A stretch of DNA of 64,000 bases from Halorussus vallis (GCF_024138165.1 NZ_CP100000.1:1550001-1614000); one strand, 5' to 3'. Numbered from the stretch's first letter, positions 1 through 9,198 are shown. A program made the numbers and translations. Notes: generated by a model not told the origin, from the letters alone.

Positions 1-768
1 CGCCAGACTCTTGAGCGAGTCGGGGTAGGTCTGCTCGCCGATGTGGTCGACCACCACGTCGACCCCGCGCTTGTCGGTGAGTTCGCGGATGCGGTCGGCG
101 AAGTCCTCCTCGGCGTAGTTGATGGCGTAGTCGGCGCCGAGGTCCCGGGCGTGGTCGAGTTTCTCGTCGGTGCTCCCGGTGGCGTACACCTCCGCACCGA
201 GATAGTCGGCGATCTGGACCGCGGCGTGGCCGACGCCGCCCGAGGCCCCGAGTACCAGCACCTTCTCGCCGGGGTCGACGTCGGCGCGGGTGACCAGCAT
301 CCGCCAGGCGGTCTGGAAGACGAGCGGCGCGGCCGCGGCGGTTTCCCAGTCGACGCCCTGCGGGACGGGGACGAGGTTGTCGGCCGGAATCGCGGCCATC
401 TCGCTGTGGACGCCCCGGACGTGTTCGCCGATGATGTGGTAGTTGACGCACAGCGAGTGCTCGCCGTGGCGACAGTGTTCGCACTTGCCGCAGGAGACGC
501 CCGCAGACAGCGCAACGCGGTCGCCAGCCTCGAACCGGGTCACGTCCTCGCCGACCTCCAGGACGACGCCCGCGGCGTCGCTGCCCGGAACGTGGGGCAT
601 GTCGAGGTCGATGCCCGGCATGCCGCGCCGGGTCCAGATGTCCAGGTGGTTGAGCGCCCCGGCCTTGACGTCGACCAGCACCTCGTCGCGGTCGGGCGTC
701 GGGTCGGGGAAGTCGCCGTACTCCAGTACGTCCCGGTCGCCGTGCTCCTCGAACTGAACGGCCTTCAT
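1..768 (-). CDS. Zinc-type alcohol dehydrogenase / quinone oxidoreductase-like protein (3' end outside window)
   Basis: The first 256 residues of a medium-chain dehydrogenase/reductase read from ATG at 768 off the left edge. It opens MKAVQFEEHGDRDVL, has the GroES-like fold, a structural-zinc cysteine cluster (CGKCEHC followed by a fourth Cys, about residues 96-110) and a Rossmann motif LGASGGVG near residue 172. Family members reduce or oxidise alcohols, aldehydes or quinones with NAD(P)H in the cytosol. The substrate cannot be told from the sequence. The stop codon is not in the window. Confidence 0.9.
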   Translation of the reverse strand, partial: MKAVQFEEHGDRDVLEYGDFPDPTPDRDEVLVDVKAGALNHLDIWTRRGMPGIDLDMPHVPGSDAAGVVLEVGEDVTRFEAGDRVALSAGVSCGKCEHCRHGEHSLCVNYHIIGEHVRGVHSEMAAIPADNLVPVPQGVDWETAAAAPLVFQTAWRMLVTRADVDPGEKVLVLGASGGVGHAAVQIADYLGAEVYATGSTDEKLDHARDLGADYAINYAEEDFADRIRELTDKRGVDVVVDHIGEQTYPDSLKSLA

Positions 769-903
769 GGGCGTGTGATTGGCTTGCGAAGGTAAAACTG
801 TACCTCAACCGGAAGCGGGGTGAGTGGTTGTGAGAGGAGTGGGTAAAGGATAGTTACGCCGTAGATCAGAACGACAGCACAGCCCCGGATTACAGTCAGA
901 CGA

Positions 904-1120
904 AGTGCGGACCGCTACTCGCACGGTCCAACTGAGTACTGCCCCGCCACCGCAACCGCAGGCCACACGCCTCCCCAGCCGACTCCTTCGCGCCCTACGG
1001 GCGCTCGGTCGTCCCTCGCGCAATGAAGGCGCGACCCGAAACCGCCCGGGTCGCGCCGTGGGAGCTTCGCTCCCACGAGCCCTCGTTCACTCCGTTCACG
1101 AGGACGCCAGCGCGCGCCGT
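904..1120 (-). repeat. Dispersed hairpin element, family A, copy 1
   Basis: Read on the minus strand it starts ACGGCGCGCGCTGGCG and ends with a tract like GAGTAGCGGTCCGCAC. Between them lies a fixed block, GCGCGAGGGA then GAGTCGGCTGGGGAGGCGTG. Inside the frame are perfect hairpins unique to this copy: GTGGGAGC/GCTCCCAC, CCTCGT/ACGAGG and GGCGCGACCC/GGGTCGCGCC. Other copies are near 8325, 45640 and 50214. No protein is encoded. Confidence 0.75.
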
Positions 1121-1140
1121 ACCTCTCGTTCAACAGGACG

Positions 1141-1190
1141 TGGCTGCGGTGGCGGTGCGGTACTCACATGTATCGTGCAAGCAGGACGCT
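1141..1190 (+). repeat. Family A element, right-end fragment in opposite orientation
   Basis: The tract GCGGTGGCGGTGCGGTACTC followed by ACATGTATCGTGCAAGCAGG matches the right end of family A (compare 50340-50375). It sits head to head with the copy at 904-1120. The same arrangement is seen near 45800. Confidence 0.6.
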
Positions 1191-1422
1191 TCGTCGACCA
1201 AGATGCCAGTTGACCGAGTGCGAGTAGGGCGCTTTACTCGAACGAGCCCTCGCAGTCGCGGAGTACGAGCAGGACGCTTCGTTCGACGAACAATCGAGTC
1301 GGTGCGGAGAGCGCGAGGCGCTTCTACCTCCGAGAGTCCGACCGATACGAAATCGTAATTCTCGAATCACGAAACCGCTCTGGCGGCGGGGATTTTACGT
1401 GATGGCGGTCCAATCGTTCGCC

Positions 1423-2076
1423 ATGGTCGATTTCCAATCTCGCGACAGGCGCCGCGGAACGGAAGACGAAGACGACGAGGACGACTCCGGACGACCCCTC
1501 GACGAACCAGAAGAGGAGCCCCACGACCACGAGGACCACGCGAAGAAGGGCCACCACCACGAACACGACGTGGAGTCGCTGAGCGCGGCCGTAGTCACGA
1601 TTTCCTCGTCGCGGTCGCTCTCGAACGACCCGGCGGGCGACGCCATCGTCGCGGCGCTGGACGACGAGGGTCACGACGTGGTCAACCGAGAACTCATCGC
1701 CGACGACTACGACGGCGTCCAGAGTTCGCTGAACGCGCTGGTGCGGCGCGACGACGTGGACGCGGTGGTCACGACCGGTGGGACCGGCGTCACGCCCGAC
1801 GACGTGACCATCGAGGCCGCCCGGCCGCTGTTCGACAAGGAACTGCCGGGCTTCGGCGAACTGTTCCGCACCCTCTCGTACGACGAGATCGGCACGAAGG
1901 TCGTCGGCACGCGCGCGACCGCGGGAGTCGCCAACGGTGTGCCGGTCTTCTGCCTGCCGGGGAGCGAGAACGCCGCCCGCCTCGGGGCCGAGGAGATAAT
2001 CGTCGCGGAGGCCGGCCACCTCGCGGGGCTGGCCAAGCCAGACGATGAAGAAGGCGAAGACGAAGACGGGTCGTAG
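1423..2076 (+). CDS. moaB: Molybdenum cofactor biosynthesis protein MoaB/MogA family
   Basis: Probable molybdopterin adenylyltransferase, which activates molybdopterin before metal insertion. The MoCF-binding domain covers about residues 50-205: VVTISSSRS, the TTGGTG substrate loop, and a late PG motif in FCLPGSENA. The first 45 residues are an unusual acidic, His-rich extension ([16 protein letters not shown]) that may bind metal or be a haloarchaeal adaptation. ATG at 1423 is chosen because TTTTAC at 1393 is correctly spaced for a leaderless start; in-frame GTG (1399) and ATG (1402) lie just upstream. Confidence 0.88.
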   Translation: MVDFQSRDRRRGTEDEDDEDDSGRPLDEPEEEPHDHEDHAKKGHHHEHDVESLSAAVVTISSSRSLSNDPAGDAIVAALDDEGHDVVNRELIADDYDGVQSSLNALVRRDDVDAVVTTGGTGVTPDDVTIEAARPLFDKELPGFGELFRTLSYDEIGTKVVGTRATAGVANGVPVFCLPGSENAARLGAEEIIVAEAGHLAGLAKPDDEEGEDEDGS

Positions 2077-2120
2077 GAGAAGGGAGAGTCCCGGTTAGAA
2101 GCGATAGCCGACGACGTCCG

Positions 2121-2738
2121 TCAGTACGAACCTTCGGGCGGCGTGTGGTCGGGCGAGGTGTCCCGGCGCATCGCGATTTCGAACCACGGACAGAGCCGGA
2201 GCTGTCGGTACCATTCGGGGTGTTCGTGCAGGCGCTCGTAGGGCACCCACATCAGGCCCGCGACCTCCTCCTCGTCGGGGTCGAGCGAGACGTCGTCCAG
2301 CGTCAGCTTCAGCACGGCGCAGACCTCGTGTTCGACGCCCGCGTTCTCGAAGTAGCGCTTGTACTCGAACTGGTCGGTCAGGCGCAGGTCGTCGTACTGG
2401 TCGGGCGAGATGCCCAGTTCCTCTTCGAGTCGCTGGCGGGTGGCGTCCTCCTGGCTCTGGCCCTGGACGGGATGAGAGGCGACCGTGCCGTCCCACCACG
2501 TCCCCCAGAGGCGCTTGTCGGGCGCGCGCTGGGCTAACAGGATGTTGCCGTCGCCGTCGAACACGAGCGAGGTGAACGCCCGGTGGCGCGTGCCGTCGCC
2601 CGTGTGGGCGTCGAGGCGGTTGACGACGTCCTGTTCGTTGTCGTCCGCGTCGACCGCGACGACGTGCTGTCGGGCGTTCTTGTGGCGCTCCTCCCCGGCG
2701 GAACTGGCCGCGTCCCCGGCCGTGTCGTCCGTACTCAT
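2121..2738 (-). CDS. idi: NUDIX protein of the type 1 isopentenyl-diphosphate isomerase family
   Basis: A 205-residue NUDIX protein matching type 1 IPP isomerase, which interconverts IPP and DMAPP for archaeal lipid synthesis. The NUDIX box is visible in EDATRQRLEEELGI (about residues 95-110), and the catalytic glutamate region EHEVCAVLKL is present. In well-studied enzymes the other catalytic residue is a Cys in a C-(S/G)-H-P motif; here the site reads TVASHP, so it is Ala. It is therefore either an isomerase working without that Cys or a NUDIX enzyme with another substrate. ATG at 2738 is preferred because upstream sequence is not conserved-looking. Confidence 0.8.
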   Translation of the reverse strand: MSTDDTAGDAASSAGEERHKNARQHVVAVDADDNEQDVVNRLDAHTGDGTRHRAFTSLVFDGDGNILLAQRAPDKRLWGTWWDGTVASHPVQGQSQEDATRQRLEEELGISPDQYDDLRLTDQFEYKRYFENAGVEHEVCAVLKLTLDDVSLDPDEEEVAGLMWVPYERLHEHPEWYRQLRLCPWFEIAMRRDTSPDHTPPEGSY

Positions 2739-2828
2739 TGGTCGGGAGTTGAAGGGGATAGGTAAAACCGTCTTCGATAGTCCGCTCGCGCAGAACGGTC
2801 GGCCGACCGGCGGTCGCGGCGGGACGGG

Positions 2829-2863
2829 TGAGTCCAGAGTCGCGCGGCGCGACTCTGGACTCA
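2829..2863. terminator. Perfect 17-bp inverted repeat downstream of the MATE gene
   Basis: The arm TGAGTCCAGAGTCGCGC is followed, after a single G, by its exact complement. It lies between the stop of the MATE gene (minus strand) and idi, so a terminator or 3'-end hairpin is possible. There is no U tract, and its shape matches the other unexplained palindromes in the window. Confidence 0.6.
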
Positions 2864-2887
2864 GTCGTCGCCCGAGCGGGGCCAGAC

Positions 2888-4318
2888 TCAATCGTCACCC
2901 GGAGCGGGGCCGGGGCCGCGCGCGAGGTCGACCTCGCGCCAGGTGTCGCGCTGGTACCACGCGTACGCGAGCGCGGCCCCCACGACGTTCGTCACCGCGA
3001 ACGAGAGCCAGATACCGCTCGAACCGAGTTCGTTGGCGGCGACCCAGGCGAACGGGAGTCGGAGCAGGCCGAGCGTCCCCACCGAGATGGCGGCGGCGGT
3101 CAGCGTCTTGCCCGCCCCGCGGAAGCTTCCGTTGTACGAGCGCATGATGCCCATGAAGCCGAACGTCGGCGCGACGTAGCGCATGAACGTCACGCCGACG
3201 TCGACCACGTCGGCGTTGGTGGTGAACACCCCGACGATGGGTTCGGCCCAGATCCAGCCGACGACCCCGACTAGCGAGAGCACGACGAACATGGCCTTGG
3301 CGGCGAACTTGCTCGTCTCGGCGGCGCGGTCGTAGTTGTTCGCGCCGATGTTCTGGCCCGACATGGTTTCGACGCCGCGCGCGACCGCGATGGCCGGCAT
3401 GAAGACGACCGACAGCACCCGGGTGCCGATGCCGAACGCCGCGACCACCGTCGTGGGGAACATCCCAACCACCAGCAGCATCAGGTTGACCGAGAGCGCC
3501 CGCCCGGTGCCCTCGATGGACGCCGGTAGGCCGATTCGGAGGATGCGCTTGGCGAACGCGAGGTTCGGCCGCATGTCCCGGAGGTGTATCTCGACGCCGC
3601 GGATGCCGGCGAACATGATGCCGAGGCCCGCGACGAGCGCCAGCGCTCGCGAGAAGATGGTGGCGTACGCCGCGCCCTCCAAGCCCATCCGGGGGAACGG
3701 CCCCCACCCGAAGATGAGGAACGGGTCGAGGATGATGTTCAGCAGAACCGAGAAGAACATCACGACCATCGGCGTCACGGTGTCGCCGTAGCCCCGCATC
3801 AGCGAGATGAACATCAGGAAGCCGAACATGAACACCAGCCCCAGCGAGATGACCCGCATGTAGTCGACCGCGAGCCGGTAGACGTCGGGGGCGGCGCCGA
3901 AGAACCGCAGGAGGTCGTCGACGACGAAGTAGCCGGCGATACCCAGCAGTATCGAGGCGACGATGGCGAACGCGACCGTCTGGGACGCGGCGTACTCGGC
4001 CTCGCGCTCCTCGCCGGCCCCGACGTTCTGGGCGACCATCACGCTGCCCGCGACCGACAGCCCCATCCCGAGCGAGATGAGCAGGAACACCATCGGGAAC
4101 GCGAAGCTGATGGCCGCCAGCGCCTCGGTCTTGTACTGGCCGACCCAGAAGGTGTCGGCGAGGTTGTAGGCGGTCTGGAACAGGTTGGTGATGACGATGG
4201 GAACCGACAGCAGGAACAGCGGCGTGGCGATGCCGCCCTCGGTCAGATCGAGGCCCTCTTGGTCGAACGCCCGCGAGAAGAGCTGGCGAACCCGCTCGAA
4301 CCCGTCGAGGCCGCTCAC
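2888..4318 (-). CDS. MATE family efflux transporter
   Basis: A 476-residue polytopic membrane protein of the multidrug and toxin extrusion family, with about twelve predicted helices. It exports cationic or organic compounds using a Na+ or H+ gradient. The repeated halves are visible: PLFLLSVPIVITNLFQTAYN near residue 33 and a second MATE half from about residue 255 (GLPASIEGTGRALSVNLMLL). The GTG start at 4318 overlaps the stop of the TetR gene (GTGA), so the two are translationally coupled. The TetR protein probably controls it. Confidence 0.93.
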   Translation of the reverse strand: MSGLDGFERVRQLFSRAFDQEGLDLTEGGIATPLFLLSVPIVITNLFQTAYNLADTFWVGQYKTEALAAISFAFPMVFLLISLGMGLSVAGSVMVAQNVGAGEEREAEYAASQTVAFAIVASILLGIAGYFVVDDLLRFFGAAPDVYRLAVDYMRVISLGLVFMFGFLMFISLMRGYGDTVTPMVVMFFSVLLNIILDPFLIFGWGPFPRMGLEGAAYATIFSRALALVAGLGIMFAGIRGVEIHLRDMRPNLAFAKRILRIGLPASIEGTGRALSVNLMLLVVGMFPTTVVAAFGIGTRVLSVVFMPAIAVARGVETMSGQNIGANNYDRAAETSKFAAKAMFVVLSLVGVVGWIWAEPIVGVFTTNADVVDVGVTFMRYVAPTFGFMGIMRSYNGSFRGAGKTLTAAAISVGTLGLLRLPFAWVAANELGSSGIWLSFAVTNVVGAALAYAWYQRDTWREVDLARGPGPAPGDD

Positions 4319-4920
4319 CGTTCGGCCCCCGGCGGGTCGGCCGTCGCGAGGACGTCCGATTCGACGTAGCGTTCGAGCGTTCGTCGGGTCCGTTCGGTCG
4401 AGCGGCCGACCGCGACGCTACGGGTCTGGGCGCCGTTGCAGACCGTCACGAAGAACTCGGCCGTCTCGTCCACGTCGAGGTCCGAGCGGAAGTCGCCCGA
4501 CTCGACGCCCGCCGCGAGCGCGTCGGCGAAGCGGTCGTGGAGCGTCCGGTCGAAGTCGGCGAGTCGCCGCCGGAAGGCGTCGTCGTAGGGGCCCTGGGCT
4601 TTCATCTCCAGCACCGCGGTCTTGAACTCGCGGTCGGGCCCCTCGGCGTCCGGGTCGAGCACCGCGTCGACGGTCGCCCCGAGTCGGTCGCGGGGCGTCT
4701 CCCCGTCGACCGCGTCGAGGCGCTCGGTGAACGACTCCAGCAGGTCGTCGAGGAACGAGAGCAACAGGGCGTGCTTGCTCTCGTAGTGGTAGTGGAGCGC
4801 CGACTTACTCTTCTCGGACTTCGCGGCGATGTCCTCCATCGTCACGTCGGCGTAGCCGTGCTCGCAGAGCGCGCGGTAGGTCGCGCGCATGATATCGTCG
4901 GTGGGTGGTGAGTCCGACAT
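4315..4920 (-). CDS. TetR/AcrR family transcriptional regulator
   Basis: A 201-residue repressor. The N-terminal HTH is clear (VTMEDIAAKSEKSKSALHYH, about residues 26-46), followed by a helical ligand-binding domain. The gene is the first of an operon with the MATE transporter, overlapping it by 4 bases. A palindrome at 4942-4959 lies just upstream of its ATG and is the likely operator, implying autorepression and ligand-induced efflux. The inducer is unknown. Confidence 0.92.
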   Translation of the reverse strand: MSDSPPTDDIMRATYRALCEHGYADVTMEDIAAKSEKSKSALHYHYESKHALLLSFLDDLLESFTERLDAVDGETPRDRLGATVDAVLDPDAEGPDREFKTAVLEMKAQGPYDDAFRRRLADFDRTLHDRFADALAAGVESGDFRSDLDVDETAEFFVTVCNGAQTRSVAVGRSTERTRRTLERYVESDVLATADPPGAER

Positions 4921-4941
4921 GCTGTTCGGTCGTTAGTGGAA

Positions 4942-4959
4942 CTGACTGGCTAGTCAGTC
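4942..4959. promoter_or_regulatory. Palindromic operator of the TetR-MATE operon
   Basis: ACTGACT-GGCT-AGTCAGT, 7-bp perfect arms around 4 bases, 21 bases upstream of the TetR start. The sequence and place fit a TetR dimer site overlapping the promoter. Confidence 0.7.
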
Positions 4960-5067
4960 AAATGGCTTGTGAAGTCGGAAGTCCACCGGGGTTCCCGCGC
5001 TCCGTGCTACCCGATACCAAGTTCGAATTTCGAAACCCCACTTCGGAACTCGTAATCTATCGTCGGA

Positions 5068-5074
5068 TTTATTA
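5068..5074 (+). promoter_or_regulatory. TATA-like box of carB
   Basis: TTTATTA lies about 30 bases before the ATG at 5103, the spacing expected for a very short or absent 5' leader. Confidence 0.6.
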
Positions 5075-5102
5075 CGATGAACGAACTTCCAACTACCAAC
5101 AG

Positions 5103-8100
5103 ATGACCGAGGAGACCGAAGCTGGCGAGGGGCAGACGATACTGCTCATCGGAAGCGGGCCGATTCAGATCGGACAGGCCGCGGAGTTCGACTACTCCGG
5201 CGCGCAGGCCTGTCGCGCACTCCAGGAGGAGGGCGCGCGAGTCGTGCTGGTCAACTCCAACCCCGCGACCATCATGACCGACCCGGAGATGGCCGACGAG
5301 GTGTACATCGAACCCATCACCACCGAGGCCATCGCCGAGATCATCCGGAAGGAGCGCCCCGACGGCGTCATCGCCGGACTCGGCGGCCAGACCGGGCTGA
5401 ACGTCACCGCGGAGCTCTCCGAGGAGGGCGTTCTGGAGGAGTACGACGTCGACATCATGGGCACGCCGCTCGACACCATCTACGCCACGGAGGACCGCGA
5501 CCTCTTCCGCCAGCGGATGGAGGACCTTGGCCAGCCCATGCCCCGGTCGACGACCATCGCGCTCGACGATGACGAGAGCGCGACCGGATTGAGCGAGGAA
5601 GACCTCGAAGAGCGCGTCGAGGCCGCCGTCGAGGAGGTCGGCGGCCTGCCCGTCATCGCCCGGACGACCTACACCCTCGGCGGGTCGGGGTCGGGCGTCG
5701 TCGACGACATGGACGAACTCCTCGCCCGCGTCCGGAAGGGCCTGCGCCTGTCGCGCAACAGCGAGGTGCTCATCACCGAGTCCATCTCCGGATGGGTCGA
5801 ACTGGAGTACGAGGTGATGCGGGACGCGGGCGACTCCTGCATCATCATCTGCAACATGGAGAACATCGACCCGATGGGCATCCACACCGGCGAGTCGACG
5901 GTCGTGACGCCCAGCCAGGTCATCCCCGACGAGGGCCACCAGGAGATGCGCGACGCCGCGCTCGAAGTCATCCGCGACCTGGGAATCCAGGGCGGGTGTA
6001 ACATCCAGTTCGCCTGGCACGACGACGGCACCCCCGGCGGCGAGTACCGCGTCGTGGAAGTGAACCCCCGCGTCTCGCGCTCGTCCGCCCTGGCCTCGAA
6101 GGCGACGGGCTACCCCATCGCCCGCGTGACCGCGAAGGTCGCCCTGGGCAAACGGCTCCACGAAATCGAGAACGAGATTACCGGCCAGACCACCGCCGCG
6201 TTCGAACCCGCCATCGACTACGTGGTGACCAAGGTGCCCCGGTGGCCCAAGGACAAGTTCGACGACGTCGACTTCGAGTTGGGCACCGCGATGAAGTCGA
6301 CCGGCGAGGCGATGGCCATCGGCCGGACCTTCGAGGAGAGCCTGCTCAAGGCGCTGCGCTCCTCGGAGTACGAACCCGAGGCCGACTGGGCCGAAGTCGA
6401 CGACGAGACGCTGGAAACCGACTACCTCGAAGCCCCGACGCCCGACCGCCCCTACGCGATGTTCGAGGCGTTCGAGCGCGGCTACACCGTCGAGGACGTC
6501 GTCGACCTCACGGGCATCAAGGAGTGGTACGTCGAGCGCTACGAGAACGTCGCCGACGCCTCCGTCGCCGCCCAGGACGGCGACTTCGAACGGGCCGCCG
6601 AAATCGGCTTCACGAACCAGGAGGTCGCCGCCAAGGCCGGCGCCGACGTCGGCACCGTCGAGGCGAGCGCCCCCGACCGCGACTTCAAGCAGGTCGACAC
6701 CTGCGCCGGCGAGTTCGCCGCTTCGACGCCGTACTACTACTCCTCGCGGAGTCCGGGCGCGGGACTGGGCCGTGACGAGGTCCAGGTCGACCGCGACGTC
6801 GAGAGCGTCGTCGTGGTCGGCGGCGGCCCCATCCGCATCGGCCAGGGCGTCGAGTTCGACTACTGCTCGGTCCACGCGGTCCGGGCGCTCCGCGAGCAGA
6901 GCATCGACGCCCACGTGGTCAACAACAACCCCGAGACGGTGTCGACCGACTACGACACCTCCGACGGCCTGTTCTTCGAACCCATCACCGCCGAGGAGGT
7001 CGCCGACGTCGTCGAGACGACCGACGCCGACGGCGTGATGGTCCAGTTCGGCGGCCAGACCTCCGTCGACATCGGCCACCCGCTGGAGGACGAACTCGCC
7101 CGCCGCGGCCTCGACTGCGAGATTCTGGGCACCACCGTGGACGCGATGGACCTCGCAGAGGACCGCGACCGCTTCAACCGCCTGATGGACGACCTCGGCA
7201 TCGCTCAGCCCGAAGGCGGATCGGCCACCAGCGAGGAAGAGGCGCTCGAACTCGCCCACGACATCGGCTACCCGGTGCTGGTGCGTCCGAGCTACGTCCT
7301 CGGCGGGCGCGCGATGGACGTAGTGTACGACGACGAGGAACTGAAGGAGTACATCGAGGAGGCCGTGCGCGTCTCGCCCGACAAACCCATCCTCGTCGAC
7401 GAGTTCCTCGCCGACGCGGTGGAACTCGACGTCGACGCCGTCGCGGACGGCGACGACGTGCTCATCGGCGGCATCATGGAGCACGTCGAGAGCGCGGGCG
7501 TCCACTCCGGCGACTCGGCCTGTCTGATTCCGACCCGGTCGCTCGACGACGAGACGTTGGGGCGGGTCCGCGACGTGGTCGAGGACATCGCGGTGGCGCT
7601 CGACACCGTCGGCCTGCTGAACGTCCAACTCGCCGTGAAGGAGGGCGAGGTGTACGTCCTGGAGGCGAACCCGCGCTCCTCCCGTACGGTTCCGTTCGTC
7701 TCGAAGGCGACCGGCGTCCCCATCGCCAAACTCGCCGCGAAGGTGATGGCGGGCGAGACGCTGGCGGACCTCGACGTCGAGGAGCAGGTGCCCGAGCAGA
7801 TCAGCGTCAAGGAGGTCGTCCTGCCGTTCGACCGCCTGCCGGGTAGCGACCCGCGCCTCGGACCGGAGATGAAGTCGACGGGCGAAGTGATGGGCACCGC
7901 CGACACGTTCGGCAAGGCATACGACAAGGCCCAGGACGCGACCGGCAAGCCCATCCCCGACGACGGCACCGCGCTGGTCGACCTCACCGACGACTTCGGC
8001 GAGTACTTCAGCACCGAGGAGTTCGCCACCCACTTCGACGTGGTCACGCCCGAGGAGTTCGGCGACGACGAGCAAGAGCAGACCGAGCGCGAGATTCAAG

Positions 8101-8300
8101 CCGTCCTCGACGGCGACGTCGACCTCATCGTCTCGCGCAACCGCGACCTGCTGGAGACGGCCGTCGAGGAGGAAGTGACGTACTTCTCGACCGAGGCGAG
8201 CGCCCGGGCCGCACTCGACGCCCTGGACGCGCGCGACGAACCGCTCGACGTCCAGTCGGTCGACGTCCGACCCAAAGACGCCCGCGAGTGGGGCCGGTAG
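5103..8300 (+). CDS. carB: Carbamoyl-phosphate synthase large subunit
   Basis: A 1065-residue enzyme making carbamoyl phosphate from bicarbonate, ATP and glutamine-derived ammonia, for arginine and pyrimidines. The two homologous ATP-grasp halves are evident: the N-terminal half starts with ILLIGSGPIQIGQAAEFDYS and the second with VVVVGGGPIRIGQGVEFDYC, each followed by ATP-binding and Gly-rich loops. The C-terminal MGS-like allosteric domain is short (about the last 110 residues). The glutaminase subunit carA is not adjacent. The start follows a TATA box by about 30 bases. Confidence 0.97.
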   Translation: MTEETEAGEGQTILLIGSGPIQIGQAAEFDYSGAQACRALQEEGARVVLVNSNPATIMTDPEMADEVYIEPITTEAIAEIIRKERPDGVIAGLGGQTGLNVTAELSEEGVLEEYDVDIMGTPLDTIYATEDRDLFRQRMEDLGQPMPRSTTIALDDDESATGLSEEDLEERVEAAVEEVGGLPVIARTTYTLGGSGSGVVDDMDELLARVRKGLRLSRNSEVLITESISGWVELEYEVMRDAGDSCIIICNMENIDPMGIHTGESTVVTPSQVIPDEGHQEMRDAALEVIRDLGIQGGCNIQFAWHDDGTPGGEYRVVEVNPRVSRSSALASKATGYPIARVTAKVALGKRLHEIENEITGQTTAAFEPAIDYVVTKVPRWPKDKFDDVDFELGTAMKSTGEAMAIGRTFEESLLKALRSSEYEPEADWAEVDDETLETDYLEAPTPDRPYAMFEAFERGYTVEDVVDLTGIKEWYVERYENVADASVAAQDGDFERAAEIGFTNQEVAAKAGADVGTVEASAPDRDFKQVDTCAGEFAASTPYYYSSRSPGAGLGRDEVQVDRDVESVVVVGGGPIRIGQGVEFDYCSVHAVRALREQSIDAHVVNNNPETVSTDYDTSDGLFFEPITAEEVADVVETTDADGVMVQFGGQTSVDIGHPLEDELARRGLDCEILGTTVDAMDLAEDRDRFNRLMDDLGIAQPEGGSATSEEEALELAHDIGYPVLVRPSYVLGGRAMDVVYDDEELKEYIEEAVRVSPDKPILVDEFLADAVELDVDAVADGDDVLIGGIMEHVESAGVHSGDSACLIPTRSLDDETLGRVRDVVEDIAVALDTVGLLNVQLAVKEGEVYVLEANPRSSRTVPFVSKATGVPIAKLAAKVMAGETLADLDVEEQVPEQISVKEVVLPFDRLPGSDPRLGPEMKSTGEVMGTADTFGKAYDKAQDATGKPIPDDGTALVDLTDDFGEYFSTEEFATHFDVVTPEEFGDDEQEQTEREIQAVLDGDVDLIVSRNRDLLETAVEEEVTYFSTEASARAALDALDARDEPLDVQSVDVRPKDAREWGR

Positions 8301-8324
8301 GCCGGTAGTTCGAACGCTCAATTT

Positions 8325-8496
8325 TCACGTCCGAGGTGGCGCGCGCTGGCGGGACTCCGCTGTTTGGAGTCCCGCCCATGCGCGCGAGGGATGACTGAGG
8401 TCCCGAAGGGACCGAAGGAATCGGCTGGGGAGGCCGTGGTTTGTGGTGGCGGTGCGGTCTTCATGTGAGTCGTGCGAGTGGCGGTCTGCAGTGCGG
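8325..8496 (+). repeat. Dispersed hairpin element, family A, copy 2
   Basis: It shares the frame TCACGtCCGAGGTGGCGCG, then GCGCGAGGGATGAC, GAAGGAATCGGCTGGGG, and TCATGTGAGTCGTGCGAGTG with the other copies. The inserts are copy-specific perfect hairpins: GGCGGGACTCC/GGAGTCCCGCC (8348-8376) and GGTCCC-GAA-GGGACC (8399-8413). It fills the gap between carB and the next gene. Confidence 0.8.
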
Positions 8497-8612
8497 TTGC
8501 GGTCACTGTGCGTTTTCCGTCCTCCGTGAAAATCGCAGACGTTCCCATCTCCGTTCTACCCACTAGCTCCACCGAACACCCCACGACGAAAGCTCAATAC
8601 GAATAGTTCAGT

Positions 8613-8969
8613 TCAAGTCCCGACGCCCGGATGGCCGTCCTGATACCGGAGCAACTGGGCTGCCCGGTCGGCCTTCGCCAGCAGCACTTCCTTCAGCGCC
8701 GGGGGGTTCCGGATGTCGCTGTCCTCGATGACCGACTCGGGGAGCGCGAGCGTCCCCTCGGGGACGCCGTCGGCGCCCTGCACCGCGACGTGGCGGCGGC
8801 CGACCTTCATCACGAGCGGCGCGTCGAGTCGCTCGACGCCCTCTCCGGTCGCGTACAGCTGCTCGTTGATGTATTCGTGCTGGTCGCGGCGCATCACCGC
8901 TTGCTCCTCGCCGGAGGGCTCGACGTACAGCCGACCGAGGTAGTAGCCGCTGGAGAATTCCTCGAACAT
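8613..8969 (-). CDS. Conserved haloarchaeal protein (DUF5802-like)
   Basis: A 118-residue soluble protein beginning MFEEFSSGYYLGRLYVEP. It resembles a small haloarchaeal family I know as DUF5802; function unknown. It has no signal peptide, membrane segment or cysteine. It stands alone, transcribed away from the DUF1405 gene, with a CTTAAG-type TATA element about 30 bases before its ATG. Confidence 0.75.
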   Translation of the reverse strand: MFEEFSSGYYLGRLYVEPSGEEQAVMRRDQHEYINEQLYATGEGVERLDAPLVMKVGRRHVAVQGADGVPEGTLALPESVIEDSDIRNPPALKEVLLAKADRAAQLLRYQDGHPGVGT

Positions 8970-9198
8970 GACACACGGTGTCGTATAGCACCCTTAGACT
9001 TAAGCTCGTCGGGTGGTTTTATATGGTAGTTCAAACTTACTACTTAAGGATTCGCAGGTCGGAGCCGAAGATTCGAACGCGCTCCCGGACGCCGACCGCG
9101 AGCGACCGAGCGGAACTCCGGACACGGTACGCGACGCGACTCGGCCGACGCCTACGCGTCTGGGAAGACATTTGGCGCTGGCGCTCCGCCTGACCGGT

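Larger units (their letters stand above)
769..1422. other. Intergenic region between adh and moaB
   Basis: No gene is supported here. The stretch holds the family A element, its opposed end fragment, and two imperfect direct repeats of CAGGACGCTTCGT (about 1185 and 1271). A TATA-like TTTTAC at 1393-1398 lies about 28 bases before the preferred moaB start. Confidence 0.6.

Noticed and set aside
43-795. Plus-strand frame of 250 codons at the left edge
   Set aside because: It is antisense to the alcohol dehydrogenase, whose motifs are clear on the minus strand.
5007-8321. A 1104-codon open frame antisense to carB
   Set aside because: It mirrors carB codon structure (GC-rich third positions keep the antisense frame open), has no domain I recognise, and carB itself is unmistakable.
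9013-9198. Longer N terminus for the DUF1405 protein from GTG 9013
   Set aside because: The added 62 residues are polar and arginine-rich, and the start would lie on a TATA-like element.
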